Of a stretch of DNA of 64,000 bases, positions 42,845 to 57,000 are shown piece after piece (the stretch's first letter is position 1; the number at the start of each line of letters is the position of its first letter). Made by a program: the position numbers and the translations under genes. Source of the stretch: Symsagittifera roscoffensis (taxonomy: Eukaryota > Xenacoelomorpha > Acoela > Convolutidae); assembly GCF_963678635.1 (NCBI RefSeq), contig NC_087070.1, positions 24,858,007-24,922,006 of the forward strand, given 5' to 3'. Under the pieces are notes generated by a model that was not told the origin of the DNA, ran no database searches, and saw only the letters and a list, made by a program, of their open reading frames with translations.

Positions 42845-43570
42845 TAAAAAACTGGATCATTAGGTCAAAATTTTATTTCGCAGGGAAATCTGAAAATTGA
42901 ATTACACTTTGGAAACTAGAGTTCGATCACTTTTTTGTGACCTTTACACTTTTGCTGTTCGATAGTGGAGTTTGGCTCCTTTTTATGAAAGGAAACAACT
43001 GAACTTCAAACCGCGAAAAAGTTAATTGAGCCAGAACAAATTTTAAGACATTACCTGAAAAAACCATCGCGACCAAAATAAAAGTCTGAACTATGTTCAC
43101 CAACTCTTTAAAATATAGCCAACAAACAGTTTCAACAGAGTCAATGAATGAAACCAACCAGAAAAAAGACTGAATTGTTTTTTTTTTAATTTGAAATTCT
43201 AAGAAAAATAGATGCCCTTAAAGCCCATTGAATTTTAAAATTAAATTATGATTGGCAACTTTTTGATACAAATAACCCAAATTAAGAAAACTGGATCAAA
43301 ACGAAAAAAAAAATTCTGTGGGAAATCTACAAAGTAAATTCCGCTTTCAAATCTAGAAATCGGTCACGTTTTTCGGAACCCTTACACTTTTGCTGTTTGA
43401 TAGTGGAGTTTGCTTTCCTTTTTAACAAAGGAAATTAACTGAATTTTAAAAGAAAACAAAAGCCAAAAGGCGAAAAAATAAATTGTTGCCAAAGCAAATT
43501 TACAGACATTTTGGAAAAAACATCGCGACCTATATAATAGTCTCAACTAGGTTCGACTTTTAATTAAGCG
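42845..43570 (+). repeat. Dispersed repeat family 'TATATAAGAG', copies b and c in tandem
   Basis: Copy b at about 42845-43110 and copy c at about 43195-43570. Both have 'acacttttgctgtt(c/t)gatagtggagtttg', 'catcgcgacc' and the duplicated 'aactggatca' landmarks. Confidence 0.65.
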
Positions 43571-44304
43571 TGAATAAATTAACGACTTTTTCCCAAGAAA
43601 AAAAAAACAAAAAAATCACCTGGACATATGTAAGAGTCTTCACTACGTTCATAAAAATCTATCGTTGTAAGTAACATTAGAACAAATCGCAATTTGGTTT
43701 ACTTTCCTAGCGCTGAAAAAAAACCTTTAAAAAGCTAGGACCACAATTAGAAACATTTGACAAACACATCAAATACAGATTCGTCTTTTATTTTCGTTCG
43801 ATATTGAAAATCAAAATTTCAGTTCCACACTGAATTCATCTATTGTGTATACGAATGCGCATTTTAACAGTCAATCCAACCAGACAAAAAACGTTTTCAA
43901 GACTGGCCCTATCACTAAAACCATACAGTCTATATTTTTTAACAAACTTATTGCACAGTTTTGTATTGTTGAAACAGTGCTGACTTCCAAGCTTATAAGC
44001 ATATTCGAAAAAATCTTTTAACTCACGCGTTTTCTTTTTTATGGGCATTTTACGTTTTTGCTCTGAAAAATTGAATTGTAGATCGTTGTAGTATGTAAGT
44101 TTTTAAGTTCCGGTCTCGAAATTATTCAAAAATTGAACGACTCTGAAAAGAATCGTCTTAAGATCACATTTATTTTAGAAGTTTACACAAGACTGCTTTC
44201 TATTAGTTAAATTTTACAATATTCAAGTTTCGTTACACATTATATCACTCTAAACGCAACAAATTTGACAAAAAGAAACAAAAACAAAACCATATAGTAT
44301 ATAT
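43571..44304. other. Non-coding spacer between the convergent genes
   Basis: I see no gene. A short - strand frame at 43836-44048 has no recognisable domain. Confidence 0.35.
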
Positions 44305-44310
44305 TTTATT
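44305..44310 (-). terminator. Possible poly(A) signal of the TCP11-like gene
   Basis: 'tttatt' on the + strand is AATAAA on the - strand, about 540 bases after the stop codon of the last exon. None was seen nearer. Confidence 0.35.
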
Positions 44311-44848
44311 TACAACTCACAAATATTCATCATTTATCCAGTAAGTCATTCCATAATTCATTTTGTAGCTCTTCAATTGTATATCAGTCATGGTTGTCAT
44401 AGTTTGTTGATTTTTCGATATCATTTTTTGTTCATGCACCTAAATAACTTTTTGGAAAAGTAACTATACCGTTTAAGATAAAAATTTTGAGACAAACCAA
44501 AAACAATCATCACACTGTAATACTTTACCAACGTTTTTGGGCAAAAAATATTAAAAAAATATAATTTTGGAAAATTGAAATTGGTCAACAGCGTTCGTTT
44601 TGTTTAAAAAACAGGATTGCAAAAAAAACGATTGCAGAGTTAAATTTATGATCAAACCGACATCAGAGTTGTCGATCAATAAACATCACAAAGGGGAAGC
44701 TACTTTTCATTGTCGTCATTTTCTGGTTTCGTATTTGCAACATTCCTCAGTTCATTTGAGACGTCGAACCAAGGGAAACTAAACTACCTTTGCCATTCAT
44801 AAATTGTAACAAAACACGCGCAGTGATGTGCTGTGATGATTGACCAGT

Positions 44849-45054
44849 TTAGTCGAGTGTCGTGGTCATATTATCTACAATCTGCGTGTAGTGTGGTCTG
44901 TACACTTCCCTATTGTATGAAGTCACTTTGAGGAAGTGGGACGTGAACAGAGTCAACTCTTTCTGCACTGGCACTAGGGCAGCCGGAACACTGGCTGGGT
45001 TGGAGTGGGTGGCAGAGTCCAGACATGTCTTCAGATATCGCTGCACTCTTCGCT
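44849..45054 (-). CDS. TCP11L1: TCP11-like gene, last exon
   Basis: On the - strand the acceptor 'ttttggttgtag' precedes RRVQRYLKTCLDS, then VPVQKELTLFTSHFL and NREVYRPHYTQIV, which is the conserved C-terminal end of the family. Stop TAA at 44849-44851. It joins the exon at 52266 in phase 1, across the 7.2-kb intron. Confidence 0.88.
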
Positions 45055-48000
45055 CTACAACCAAAACAAGGTACCAGCTTAAGTCGAGGTAAAAACTTGA
45101 GTGCGGGTCGCCTGCTTAAATACGTTGAAACTAGAACACAGCCTCAGTGGTCACCTACCGACAAACTAATTGTTGGACTCTCCTCACATAACAAATTTCT
45201 GAAAAATTCACATTAATTTTTCTCGGAATTTGATTAATTCTGATAATCTTTGGAAAAATATACAGACTAATGTTATCTAAACATTTATCGCAACATGACT
45301 ACTTAGTGATTATAGCAGATGGATATCTAATAAGATGATCATGGCAATTAATATGAATATTCTTTCCAATCAGAGCCTAATACAGGGCCGGCAAAGTCGA
45401 ACTGAAATTCTTCCTTCTGGAAATTGGTTCACGAAAAAAATGAAGTTTTTCTTAGGCGAGATATTCAAGCTATGAAATGTTTCAAGTTAATTCGTAGACC
45501 GAATCGGTTCGCAAAAATTTGAATTTTTTGTAAGCAAGCTAATCAAGCTATGGAACTTTAAAATAATTCATGTTGTTTCATGAAGCGGATCGGCGCACCA
45601 AAAATTAAAAGTTAAATAATCGAGCTACGGAAGCTAAGAAACTTAATAACATTTCATTAAGTTTTTGAATAGACCGAACCGGTTTGCAAAAAGCTCAAGT
45701 TTTTCATAAACAAGCTATTCATGCGAAAAAACTTTTTCGAAAGCTCTTTCATACGAAAGCTCTTTCATATATAAAATCGACTGGCAAAAATATGAATTTT
45801 TCTAAGCAAGGTGATTGAACAAGAAAAATAATAGATTGCAAGTTATTTTATTGCAATAAAAAAGTTTTCCTAAGCATGGTTGTTGCTGATTCTTTTTAAA
45901 CTAAAAATAATTATGAAACGCAAAGTTTTAGAGAAAAATTGGCAGGTACTATCTAGCCTTGAAATTGGATCGAGTTCACCTCGTTTAAAGTTTCAAAATT
46001 TTTCAAAAAAAATCTTTAAATATTCCAGCTGATCTTAAAATAATTTGACGCGTGAATTTGATTTTGACTGACAAATTCCAAATTATTCTAGATTCAGAAG
46101 ATTTTCTTAAATGTTGAGCTCAACGATGGCTTTCAACCCTTGCGCACTAGAGCAGCTAAAACATGGCATTGACTTTTCATTCGTTTGATATTGAAGATTA
46201 TTATAACTTCAGCCAGTCTGAAGACACTAGAAAAATTGTTTTCGAGCCGGATAGGTTCAAAAACTCTTTTCGTCTCTTTGTTCACGAGCACCTAAAATTT
46301 TCTATTTCAGCAGTCAGAAAAAGAACTGAGTTCAGAAACAGAAGACAAAAACCCATCATAGAGCGAATCAATTTTCGTATGCAAGCTATTCAAGCAATTA
46401 AACTCAGAAAAATTTCAAAATTTTTCATGGAGCGAATCCGTGGGAAAAAAATTAAAGTTTTTCCGAGTTAGCTATTGAAGCTCTGAAAGATCAAAATAAT
46501 TCAAGTGCTTTCTTAGACTGAAACGTTTTGGAAAAGTTATTTATTCTAAGCGAGCTAATCGAGCGATGAACTTTGATATAACCTAAGAAGCTTCTTAGAC
46601 CAAATAGTTTCGCGAAAAGATACAATTTTCCTATACAAGTTAACTAAGGAAGGGAGCTTTGAAGAACTTCAGGTCGTTGCATAGAACGAATCAATGGGGG
46701 AAAAGTTACAGTTTTTCTTAGTTAGCTACTTAAACGATGAAACTTTGAAATAATATAGTTCGCGTAAAAGTTTTTCCAAGCAAGCTATTCAAGCAATGGA
46801 ACTTTGAAATGTAACAAATTTTCATAGAACATATCATGTTGCAAAACTTTTAGGATTTTCTAAGCAAGCTATTCAAGCTATAAGGTTTTGAAATGTTTCA
46901 AATTAATTCATGAACTGAGCCGGAAAAGCTTACGTTTTTCTCAGAAAGCTACTACAGCTTTTCACGTTAGTTCATGAAGCAAATCTTCATGAAGCAAAAC
47001 TTCATGTTTCTTCATCAGCAAGCTATTCAATCTATGAAAGCTTCTAAGTTATTTCATAGATCAAATCGGTTTGCAAGCAATGAATCTTTGAATTATTTCA
47101 AGTTAATTCTTACTGAATCGGTTCGCGAAAAGTTCAAGGCTTTTAAGCAAGGTATTTCAGCTCTGAAATATTTCAAGTTATTTCATAAAATGTGCATCGG
47201 TTCGCAATAAGTTTTTCTAAACAAGGTATTCATGCGAAAAAACTTTTTCGAAAGCTCTTTCATACGAAAGCTCTTTCATATAGAAAATCGATTGGCAAAA
47301 ATATGAATTCTTCTAAGCAAGGTGATTGAGCAAGAAAAATAATAGATTGCAAATTATTTTATTGCAAAAAAAAAGTTTTCCTAAGCATGGTTGTTGCTGA
47401 TTCTTTTTAAACTAAAAATAATTATGAAACGCAAAGTTTTAGAGAAAAATTGGCAGGTACTGTCTAGCCTTGAAATTGGATCGAGTTCACCTCGTTTAAA
47501 GTTTCAAAATTTTTCAAAAAAAATCTTTAAATATTCCAGCTGATCTTAAAATAATTTGACGCGTGAATTTGATTTTGACTGACAAATTCCAAATTATTCT
47601 AGATTCAGAAGATTTTCTTAAATGTTGAGCTCAACGATGGCTTTCAAACCTTGCGCACTAGAGCAGCTAAAACATGGCATTGACTTTTCATTCGTTTGAT
47701 ATTGAAGATTATTATAACTTCAGCCAGTCTGAAGAAACTAGAAAAATTGTTTTCGAGCCGGATAGGTTCAAAAACTCTTTTCGTCTCTTTGTTCACGAGC
47801 ACCTAAAATTTTCTATTTCAGCAGTCAGAAAAAGAACTGAGTTCAGAAACAGAAGACAAAAACCCATCATAGAGCGAATCAATTTTCGTATGCAAGCTAT
47901 TCAAGCAATTAAACTCAGAAAAATTTCAAAATTTTTCATGGAGCGAATCCGTGGGAAAAAAATTAAAGTTTTTCCGAGTTAGCTATTGAAGCTCTGAAAG

Positions 48001-51000
48001 ATCAAATAATTCAAGTGCTTTCTTAGACTGAAACGTTTTGGAAAGGTTATTTATTCTAAGCGAGCTAATCGAGCGATGAACTTTGATATAACCTAAGAAG
48101 CTTCTTAGACCAAATAGTTTCGCGAAAAGATTCAATTTTCCTATACAAGTTAACTAAGGAAGGGAGCTTTGAAGAACTTCAGGTCGTTGCATAGAACGAA
48201 TCAATGGGGGAAAAGTTACAGTTTTTCTTAGTTAGCTACTTAAACGATGAAACTTTGAAATAATATAGTTCGCATAAAAGTTTTTCCAAGCAAGCTATTC
48301 AAGCAATGGAACTTTGAAATGTAACAAATTTTCATAGAACATATCATGTTGGAAAACTTTTAGGATTTTCTAAGCAAGCTATTCAAGCTATAAGGTTTTG
48401 AAATGTTTCAAATTAATTCATGAACTGAGCTGGAAAAGCTTACGTTTTTCTCAGAAAGCTACTACAGCTTTTCACGTTAGTTCATGAAGCAAATCTTCAT
48501 GAAGCAAAACTTCATGTTTCTTCATCAGCAAGCTATTCAATCTATGAAAGCTTCTAAGTTATTTCATAGATCAAATCGGTTTGCAAGCAATGAATCTTTG
48601 AATTATTTCAAGTTAATTCTTACTGAATCGGTTCGCGAAAAGTTCAAGGCTTTCAAGCAAGGTATTTCAGCTCTGAAATATTTCAAGTTATTTCATAAAA
48701 TGTGCATCGGTTCGCAATAAGTTTTTTCTAAACAAGGTATTCATGCGAAAAAACTTTTTCGAAAGCTCTTTCATACGAAAGCTCTTTCATATATAAAATC
48801 GACTGGCAAAAATATGAATTTTTCTAAGCAAGGTGTTTGAGCAAGAAAAATAATAGATTGCAAGTTAATTTATTGCAAAAAAAAGTTTTCCTAAGCATGG
48901 TTGTTGCTGATTCTTTTTAAACTAAAAATAATTATGAAACGCAAAGTTTTAGAGAAAAATTGGCAGGTACTGTCTAGCCTTGAAATTGGATCGAGTTCAA
49001 CTCGTTTAAAGTTTCAAAATTTTTCAAAAAAAAAAATCTTTAAATATTCCAGCTGATCTTAAAATAATCTGACGCGTGAATTTGATTTTGACTGACAAAT
49101 TCCAAATTATTCTAGATTCAGAAGATTTTCTTAAATGTTGAGCTCAACGATGGCTTTCAACCCGTGCGCACTAGAGCAGCTAAAACATGGCATTGGCTTT
49201 TCATTCGTTTGATATTGAAGATTATTATAACTTCAGCCAGTCTGAAGACACTAGAAAAATTGTTTTCGAGCCGGATAGGTTCAAAAATTCTTTTCGTCTC
49301 TTTGTTCACGAGCACCTAAAATTTTCTATTTCAGCAGTCAGAAAAAGAACCGAGTTCAGAAACAGAAGACAAAAACCCATCATAGAGCGAATCAATTTTC
49401 GTATGCAAGCTATTCGAGCAATTAAACTCAGAAAAATTTCAAAATTTTTCATGGAGCGAATCAGTGGGAAAAAAATTAAAGTTTTTCCGAGTTAGCTATT
49501 GAAGCTCTGAAAGATCAAAATAATTCAAGTGCTTTCTTAGAGTGAAATGTTTTGGAAAGGTTATTTATTCTAAGCGAGCTAATCGAGCGAGGAACTTTGA
49601 TATAACCTAAGAAGCTTCTTAGACCAAATAGTTTCGCGAAAAGATACAATTTTCCTATACAAGTTAACTAAGGAAGGGAACTTTGAAGAACTTCAGGTCG
49701 TTGCATAGAACGAGTCAATGGGGGAAAAGTTACAGTTTTTCTTAGTTAGCTACTTAAACGATGAAACTTTGAAATAATATAGTTCGCGTAAAAGTTTTTC
49801 CAAGCAAGCTATTCAAGCAATGAAACTTTGAAATGTAACAAATTTTCATAGAACATATCATGTTGCAAAACTTTTAGGATTTTCTAAGCAAGCTATTCAA
49901 GCTATAAAGTTTTGAAATGTTTCAGATTAATTCATGAACTGAGCCGGAAAAGCTTACGTTTTTCTCAGAAAGCTACTACAGCTTTTCACGTTAGTTCATG
50001 AAGCAAATCTTCATGAAGCAAAACTTCATGTTTCTTCATCAGCAAGCTATTCAATCTATGCAAGCAATGAACCTTTGAATTATTTCAAGTTAATTCTTAC
50101 TGAATCGGTTCGCGAAAAGTTCAAGGCTTTTAAGCAAGGTATTTCAGCTCTGAAATATTTCAAGTTATTTCATAAAATGTGCATCGGTTCGCAATAAGTT
50201 TTTCTAAACAAGGTATTCATGCGAAAAAACTTTTTCGAAAGCTCTTTCATACGAAAGCTCTTTCATATAGAAAATCGATTGGCAAAAATATGAATTTTTC
50301 TAAGCAAGGTGTTTGAGCAAGAAAAATAATAGATTGCAAGTTATTTTATTGCAAAAAAAAAGTTTTCCTAAGCATGGTTGTTGCTGATTCTTTTTAAACA
50401 AAAAATAATTATGAAACGCAAAGTTTTAGAGAAAAATTGGCAGGTACTGTCTAGCCTTGAAATTGGATCGAGTTCACCTCGTTTAAAATTTCAAAATTTT
50501 TCAAAAAAAAAAATCTTTAAATATTCCAGCTGATCTTAAAATAATCTGACGCGTGAATTTGATTTTGACTGACAAATTCCAAATTATTCTAGATTCAGAA
50601 GATTTTTTTAATTGTTGAGCTCAACGATGGCTTTCAACCCTTGCGCACTAGAGCAGCTAAAACATGACATTGACTTTTCATTCGTTTGATATTGAAGATT
50701 ATTATAACTTCAGCCAGTCTGAAGACACTAGAAAAATTGTTTTCGAGCCGGATAGGTTCAAAAACTCTTTTCGTCTCTTTGTTCACGAGCACCTAAAATT
50801 TTCTATTTCAGCAGTCAGAAAAAGAACTGAGTTCAGAAACAGAAGACAAAAACCCATCATAGAGCGAATCAATTTTCGTATGCAAGCTATTCAAGCAATT
50901 AAACTCAGAAAAATTTCAAAATTTTTCATGGAGCGAATCCGTGGGAAAAAAATTAAAGTTTTTCCGAGTTAGCTATTGAAGCTCTGAAAGATCAAAATAA

Positions 51001-54000
51001 TTCAAGTGCTTTCTTAGACTGAAACGTTTTGGAAAGGTTATTTATTCTAAGCGAGCTAATCGAGCGATGAACTTTGATATAACCTAAGAAGCTTCTTAGA
51101 CCAAATAGTTTCGCGAAAAGATACAATTTTCCTATACAAGTTAACTAAGGAAGGGAGCTTTGAAGAACTTCAGGTCGTTGCATAGAACAAATCAATGGGG
51201 GAAAAGTTACAGTTTTTCTTAGTTAGCTACTTAAACGATGAAACTTTGAAATAATATAGTTCGCGTAAAAGTTTTTCCAAGCAAGCTATTCAAGCAATGG
51301 AACTTTGAAATGTAACAAATTTTCATAGAACATATCATGTTGCAAAACTTTTAGGATTTTCTAAGCAAGCTTTTCAAGCTATAAGGTTTTGAAATGTTTC
51401 AAATTAATTCATGAACTGAGCCGGAAAAGCTTACGTTTTTCTCAGAAAGCTACTACAGCTTTTCACGTTAGTTCATGAAGCAAATCTTCATGAAGCAAAA
51501 CTTCATGTTTCTTCATCAGCAAGCTATTCAATCTATGAAAGCTTCTAGGTTATTTCATAGATCAAATCGGTTTGCAAGCAATGAATCTTTGAATTATTTC
51601 AAGTTAATTCTTACTGAATCGGTTCGCGAAAAGTTCAAGGCTTTTAAGCAAGGTATTTCAGCTCTGAAATATTTCAAGTTATTTCATAAAATGTGCATCG
51701 GTTCGCAATAAGTTTTTTCTAAACAAGGTATTCAGCTCTGAAACTTTGAATTATTGCAAATTATTGCATGGACCGCGAATCGTTTTGGTAAAAGTTAGTT
51801 TTTCTAAGCATGTTTGTTTTTAGTTGATTCGTTTCAGACTGAAACATTATCGTAAACGCAAAATTTTCTGGAATTTTTTGAAAATTGTTCTAGAATATTC
51901 CTGGATTTTAGAATATTCGATGGTTGCACTTAAATAGTATTAGACCCTCTGATTCAACTCTTCTCAAATATTGTGCTCGGTGGTATTTCTTAACGATTGC
52001 TTCTTAACACTACGAAAAACATGCCGTTCGATTAATATATAGACAGATACGCTTTACTTCAACCTATATATCTACCCGTTATCATGGTATCGTAAGAGGA
52101 GGATGGAAGGTAAATTCAGCTATCACCATTTAACACATCTCCATCAGTTAAAAATTCAAGTTTTGCTGTTAAGCTAATCATTCATCTTTCATGAGTATGC
52201 AGGCAACTTTGGGCCAAATTTGGTTAAAAAATAACGTTGATGCTCCTTTCGCAGTATCCACTTACGGAGAAGTTTCTTGACTGGGTGGTTGCTATCCGTC
52301 AATTGCATCAGTTGACTCCTCAGCTTCTCCTCTTTCTCTGCTGCTGCTGATGATCCACTTGATACTGTTGCTGTGCTAGCAGATGAAGCAGAAGGGTATG
52401 CACACTTCACAGTCTGGTCTACTATGCCGTCCAGCGCCTCTTCCTCTGGACTGGAAACACTAAAACACAAGCACACGTCTTGGACACTAACTTGAAGACT
52501 GAACTGGGGAATTATCCGTTATAGCTCCCATTTCATATCGCTTATGTTTTAGACGAGTTTAATCAAGTTAATCGAATTTCATGCAGGCAATGTAAAATAA
52601 ATGAGATGCATTTCTTAGAAGGGCATCTAAAATACGAGCAATAACGAAACCAGCGGGCTCAACGGAAAAGTCTGTACACTCTGTATCGCTTTTCGAAACT
52701 ATTGTTCAGAAATATTGACGGCCACACTCATTGCTACCGCAGAATACCTTGGTAGGAAAGTTTTTGTGTGGTTTTCAGAGACTTCATGAACCCAAAATTA
52801 CATGTTCAGTAATTTTTGAATACCAGATGACGACAATTTAACGCAAATGACTTGCAGTATTATCTACGACACCAAACTCATAGTTACCACGGCGACTGGG
52901 ACAGGATGTCCTTGATTTTACTCTTGATTCTATCCACGAGAGATTGAGCCTGAAGTGAGGAGGATGAAGTTGATAAAGAGGAGGAGTCGGGGCTATCTGA
53001 AGGAGTCGGGGGAGACACTACTGTCCCCAGCCCCACTGTGTTGAGGGTAATGAGCAGTACACATCCACTCAGCACCACTGTCTTGTACTCCCAAGCTAAC
53101 TCCTTCACACGAACAACGTCCACAACACACGTCTATATACAAACAAACACATTAGCACAAACATGATGATAAACGTGATGATAATAATTGAATGCATTAA
53201 CGTCCTTTAAGCTTAATAAATTTCACGCTGTTTTCCTCCGATCTTTCAAATAATGAGCTATGATTGGTTAACATTATTTCCGGGCATTCGGTTTCGGTCC
53301 TTCTCCCGTCAGGCACCCATCTCCCTAATTATACAGATATATCACGCTATTTGCGCAGAAACTGTTGCGCTACTGATTAAAATGTGTCCATGCAATATTA
53401 TTCTGGGCTGGCAAATGTTCCTTGTCTTTTTTGTTAACCCAGTCTTTTAAAAGAACAGTATCGAGGTTGGCGAGCCAAAAACCCGGAGACTTCATAGCAC
53501 TTCCTGATACATGACAAATGTTCCCTCACTCTCAAGCAACGACTGCTGATAATGGTGTGACCAGAAAATTTGACCTTTGTCTCGCCAGTGAGTTTTATTG
53601 CAGCAGACAACTGACAGACAAAAAACTCATGTACACTTTACTTTGATCAGCATGCATGTAATATAGGAACAATCTAGTAGTACCTCTGGAATGTTCTCGA
53701 TCGGATGCCTCCAGTCCAGCAGTTCCATGAAGGCCTCATGTAAAATCTCCCTCCCAGTTGGTCCCCCACTCCCGCTGCTAGATGTTACTGCAGACTGAGG
53801 TTTGTCAGACAGAGAGGGGTCCTCTATGAGTCTTTGTCTGGCACGGCACAGCCACTCTTTCGTGCGATGTAGAGCATCAACCTTGTCTTCTGCTGAACAA
53901 AAGCAAGCTCTAATACAAACTCGATAGTAAATTGTGGCATCCCGAGGGATGGGGGATTTTCTATAAAGATGGATGCTTTAGTTTAACTACATTGCAAAGC

Positions 54001-57000
54001 CTTTCAAACATTCTAAAAATGACCATTTTCTGAGAAAGGCCCGTTAAAACAATTGTTAAAAGAAACGGAGAATCGAATTGATGGGCAAAGAAAGTTGTGG
54101 TAATCAATTGATGGAAAAGAAAATTGATGGAGATTAAGTAGCGTGAGAAGTTTTTCCTAACTAACTCTTGTGAGCCTGCAGTAGAGCGTCAAAGTGTCTC
54201 CTCTCCGTCTCCACCGAGTGCATCTGCAGGAGGGGTCTGCTCTGCTCTATCAAGTAGTTGGCCATGTCTAACTTCATCAGATCCAGCGTCTTCATCAATT
54301 CCCTATCAACAAAATACAATACTCACTATGAATCCTACACAATGAATCCTACGTGCCTTTTCATTTATTTCACTCATTATTTTGGACTGCCAGAGCGAGT
54401 CACATGTTTACGCAACTAGAATAAAATATAGTCAATCTCGAACCACCGCCGACCTCATAATTTAGATGGCCCTGATTCAAATCGATCTTGAACAGTGAGT
54501 AAATGTGATTGCAATTTGAAACTTCAGTTACAAACAATAGTAAAGACATTATCGAATAATTTGGACAAAAAGGCAACCTCAGCATGACAACAGTGTCCGT
54601 GGTGTTTCTCAATTGAGCTATCCTCGCATCTCTACAGGGGGCACACACTCTAGCCAGAGTGTCCAGAATGAGGGTGGAGTAGTGAGTGAGTTGGAAGGAG
54701 GCGGGGTCAGATTGCAGCTGCTGTCTGATTAGATCCAAGTCCAGTCTCTCTCTGAACTCAGCCGCGATTGAAGCACAGTTGTCAGTTTGTAGAAGACTGT
54801 CTAATACCGTCTATGAATACAAAACATCACATTGCAAAACGCTATTTATAGTAAAATCTGAACTTAAAAACTTCGTGGACTACCGTACAGAAAATAGTTT
54901 TCCCAATCTGAAGACTTCAGCGAAGATTGAATTGATGGCAGTTTTTGGAATTATCTCGGAGAAACAAATTTCACACACCAGCCTTATTTGACATTCCTTT
55001 TACATATTGCTTTTTTGGCTTATTGATGTTCCGACCAGTTCGCGGTGTGGGAAAAAATACGTCATACTTTGGGTTTTCCAAGCGATTTCATAGAGCGATC
55101 GCAGGTACCGAATGTAGTATCATTAAAAGCCCTTTTAGTCGTGATTCGCATTCCAAGAAAAAAAATTACTATTCAAGCTAACTTAGCGCTAGGCTGATTA
55201 GAGAAGGGTGCGGGCGTCTATTTAAGTATTATTTACTTTGGTTAAGCCATTTTGAGTTATTTTTGAAACTGAGTAACTGAAAACAAATCTCTCTCACTAC
55301 TCGAGAAAAAGAACGAAAATGTACTCCACAAAAAAGTTCGGAATTTGAAAAACATTTACGTTTTACCTTTGCATAGCTACCGGTTACTCTAGTTGTAATT
55401 GCTGTTGCTTAATTTTAGAGTCCATACTTTGACTATACTAGCTGTTTTATATTAACTTGACTAATTTAAATACTTTTTTACTACACTTTTGTTTGACTGT
55501 TAGTATTGTAAGATCGCTTACCTCTTTGATATCTTGTAGTAGAGACAGCACCTGTTCGTAAACGGGCTCCTCTGATTCCAGGTCCTCCTTCAATAGATCC
55601 CAGAATGCCTTCTCCATCATGGCCTTGATCCTACCCTCCAGACTAAATCAAACCTTCAACATACTTTATAAGCAACGCTTTATACTTTTTATTATATGCA
55701 ACGCTGAGATTTAAAATCTATCTTAAATTTGTGGGTCCCGATTTTCTAGACTTCGGCCAACTAACAGTGCAAAAAAGCAACTATCTCACATTTTTTTTTT
55801 GTTAATTTACTCATTTTTTGTCTGCCATCAGTTTTTTTGAAGACAAATGTTGTCGATTATGCCTAAAATACCTAATTTCTACGCATTTTTATAGTTCTCT
55901 AATCACAGCACGCACTAAAAACGACATTTATTAAAAAAAAACTTTTTCTGTATTATTTTTAGGTTATTGGTCGGAAAATTCTGTGCTATTTATTTACACA
56001 ACAACCGGCTATCCTGTTTTTTAACTTTTTCCTTTTGACCTACTAAATATTTATTGAGATCTCATTGCATTGTATGCAAAGTGACTGAGGTCTTAACTGG
56101 GGGATTGGAGTTCATGAAAAGTATCCAGATTAGAGATAGAGTGGCCTGGCCATGCATTGCAATTCAATAGAGATGTAACTTGCCGTAATCTAAATAATTG
56201 ATATCTTTGAACCAGGATACTTTGTATACAAAGGCAAAAAGGAATTAAACAAATTCCATTACAGAAGGAAAAATTAACCAAAATGGCGACGGGAACTAAA
56301 ATTTCAGCTAAAAACTTCAACATAAAATGCCCAGAAGAAAGCATCAACAAAGCCCCGAATCTTGAAAATTGTTTCTGGAAATTCTGGAAAAAATTAAAAA
56401 TTGCTTGAAAAAAAAACAGTAGAAGAAAGACAATAGGTATAGTTATATTTAGAGACAAAAATGACGGAGCGATGAACAAGCGAAATTTGAATAGGTGTCT
56501 GCTAAGCCTAGAATTTTCATTCCAGCAAAAATTTTGAGCGAAAAAATATTTTAGAAAGATTTTTTACATCTCGTACGCCGATACATGCAAAAATCCACTT
56601 TAACTGTCTTTACGACTTGGTTAGATTCACTTCGTTGCGTGCCAACCTTGTTACTTAAAAGAAATCGAGTTTGTGATTTGATCAACACTTGCTAATCGTA
56701 ACTGTAAACAGGGGCAAAGATGCAATTAACAAACACTAAAAAAAAACAGCAAAAAGTAGCTCTAAAAAGGCAAAAAAAAAATGAAAAAAAGAACGAAAAA
56801 AGAGTAAGAATTAAGAAACAAAACTTATGCTATCAACTGGAACCGAACCTCCGATCTAAATAATAGGAGTCTCACGTCCTCGTTTTTGCGCCGCTAAAAT
56901 TGCTATAGATGCTACTTAATTGCCAATGCTTCGAACCATAAGTGTAACCAAATTAGTAAATTTTCAAAACAAAAACATATTCTCAAATAACACTATGCTC

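Noticed and set aside
46163-50972. Four 102-codon frames starting MALTFHSFDIEDY and three 78-codon frames, as possible genes
   Set aside because: They lie wholly in the satellite higher-order repeat and are conserved only because the units are recent copies. There is no domain and no codon signal I can point to.
52189-52265. Reading TCP11L exon 9 straight through to the TGA at 52189
   Set aside because: A perfect GTAAGT donor at 52265 joins in phase to 45054, whose translation is the conserved C-terminus of the family. The read-through tail has no similarity to the family.
56093-56479. 128-codon - strand ORF, Phe/Leu-rich
   Set aside because: AT-driven composition inside a TCP11L intron, no domain, no splice or start context.
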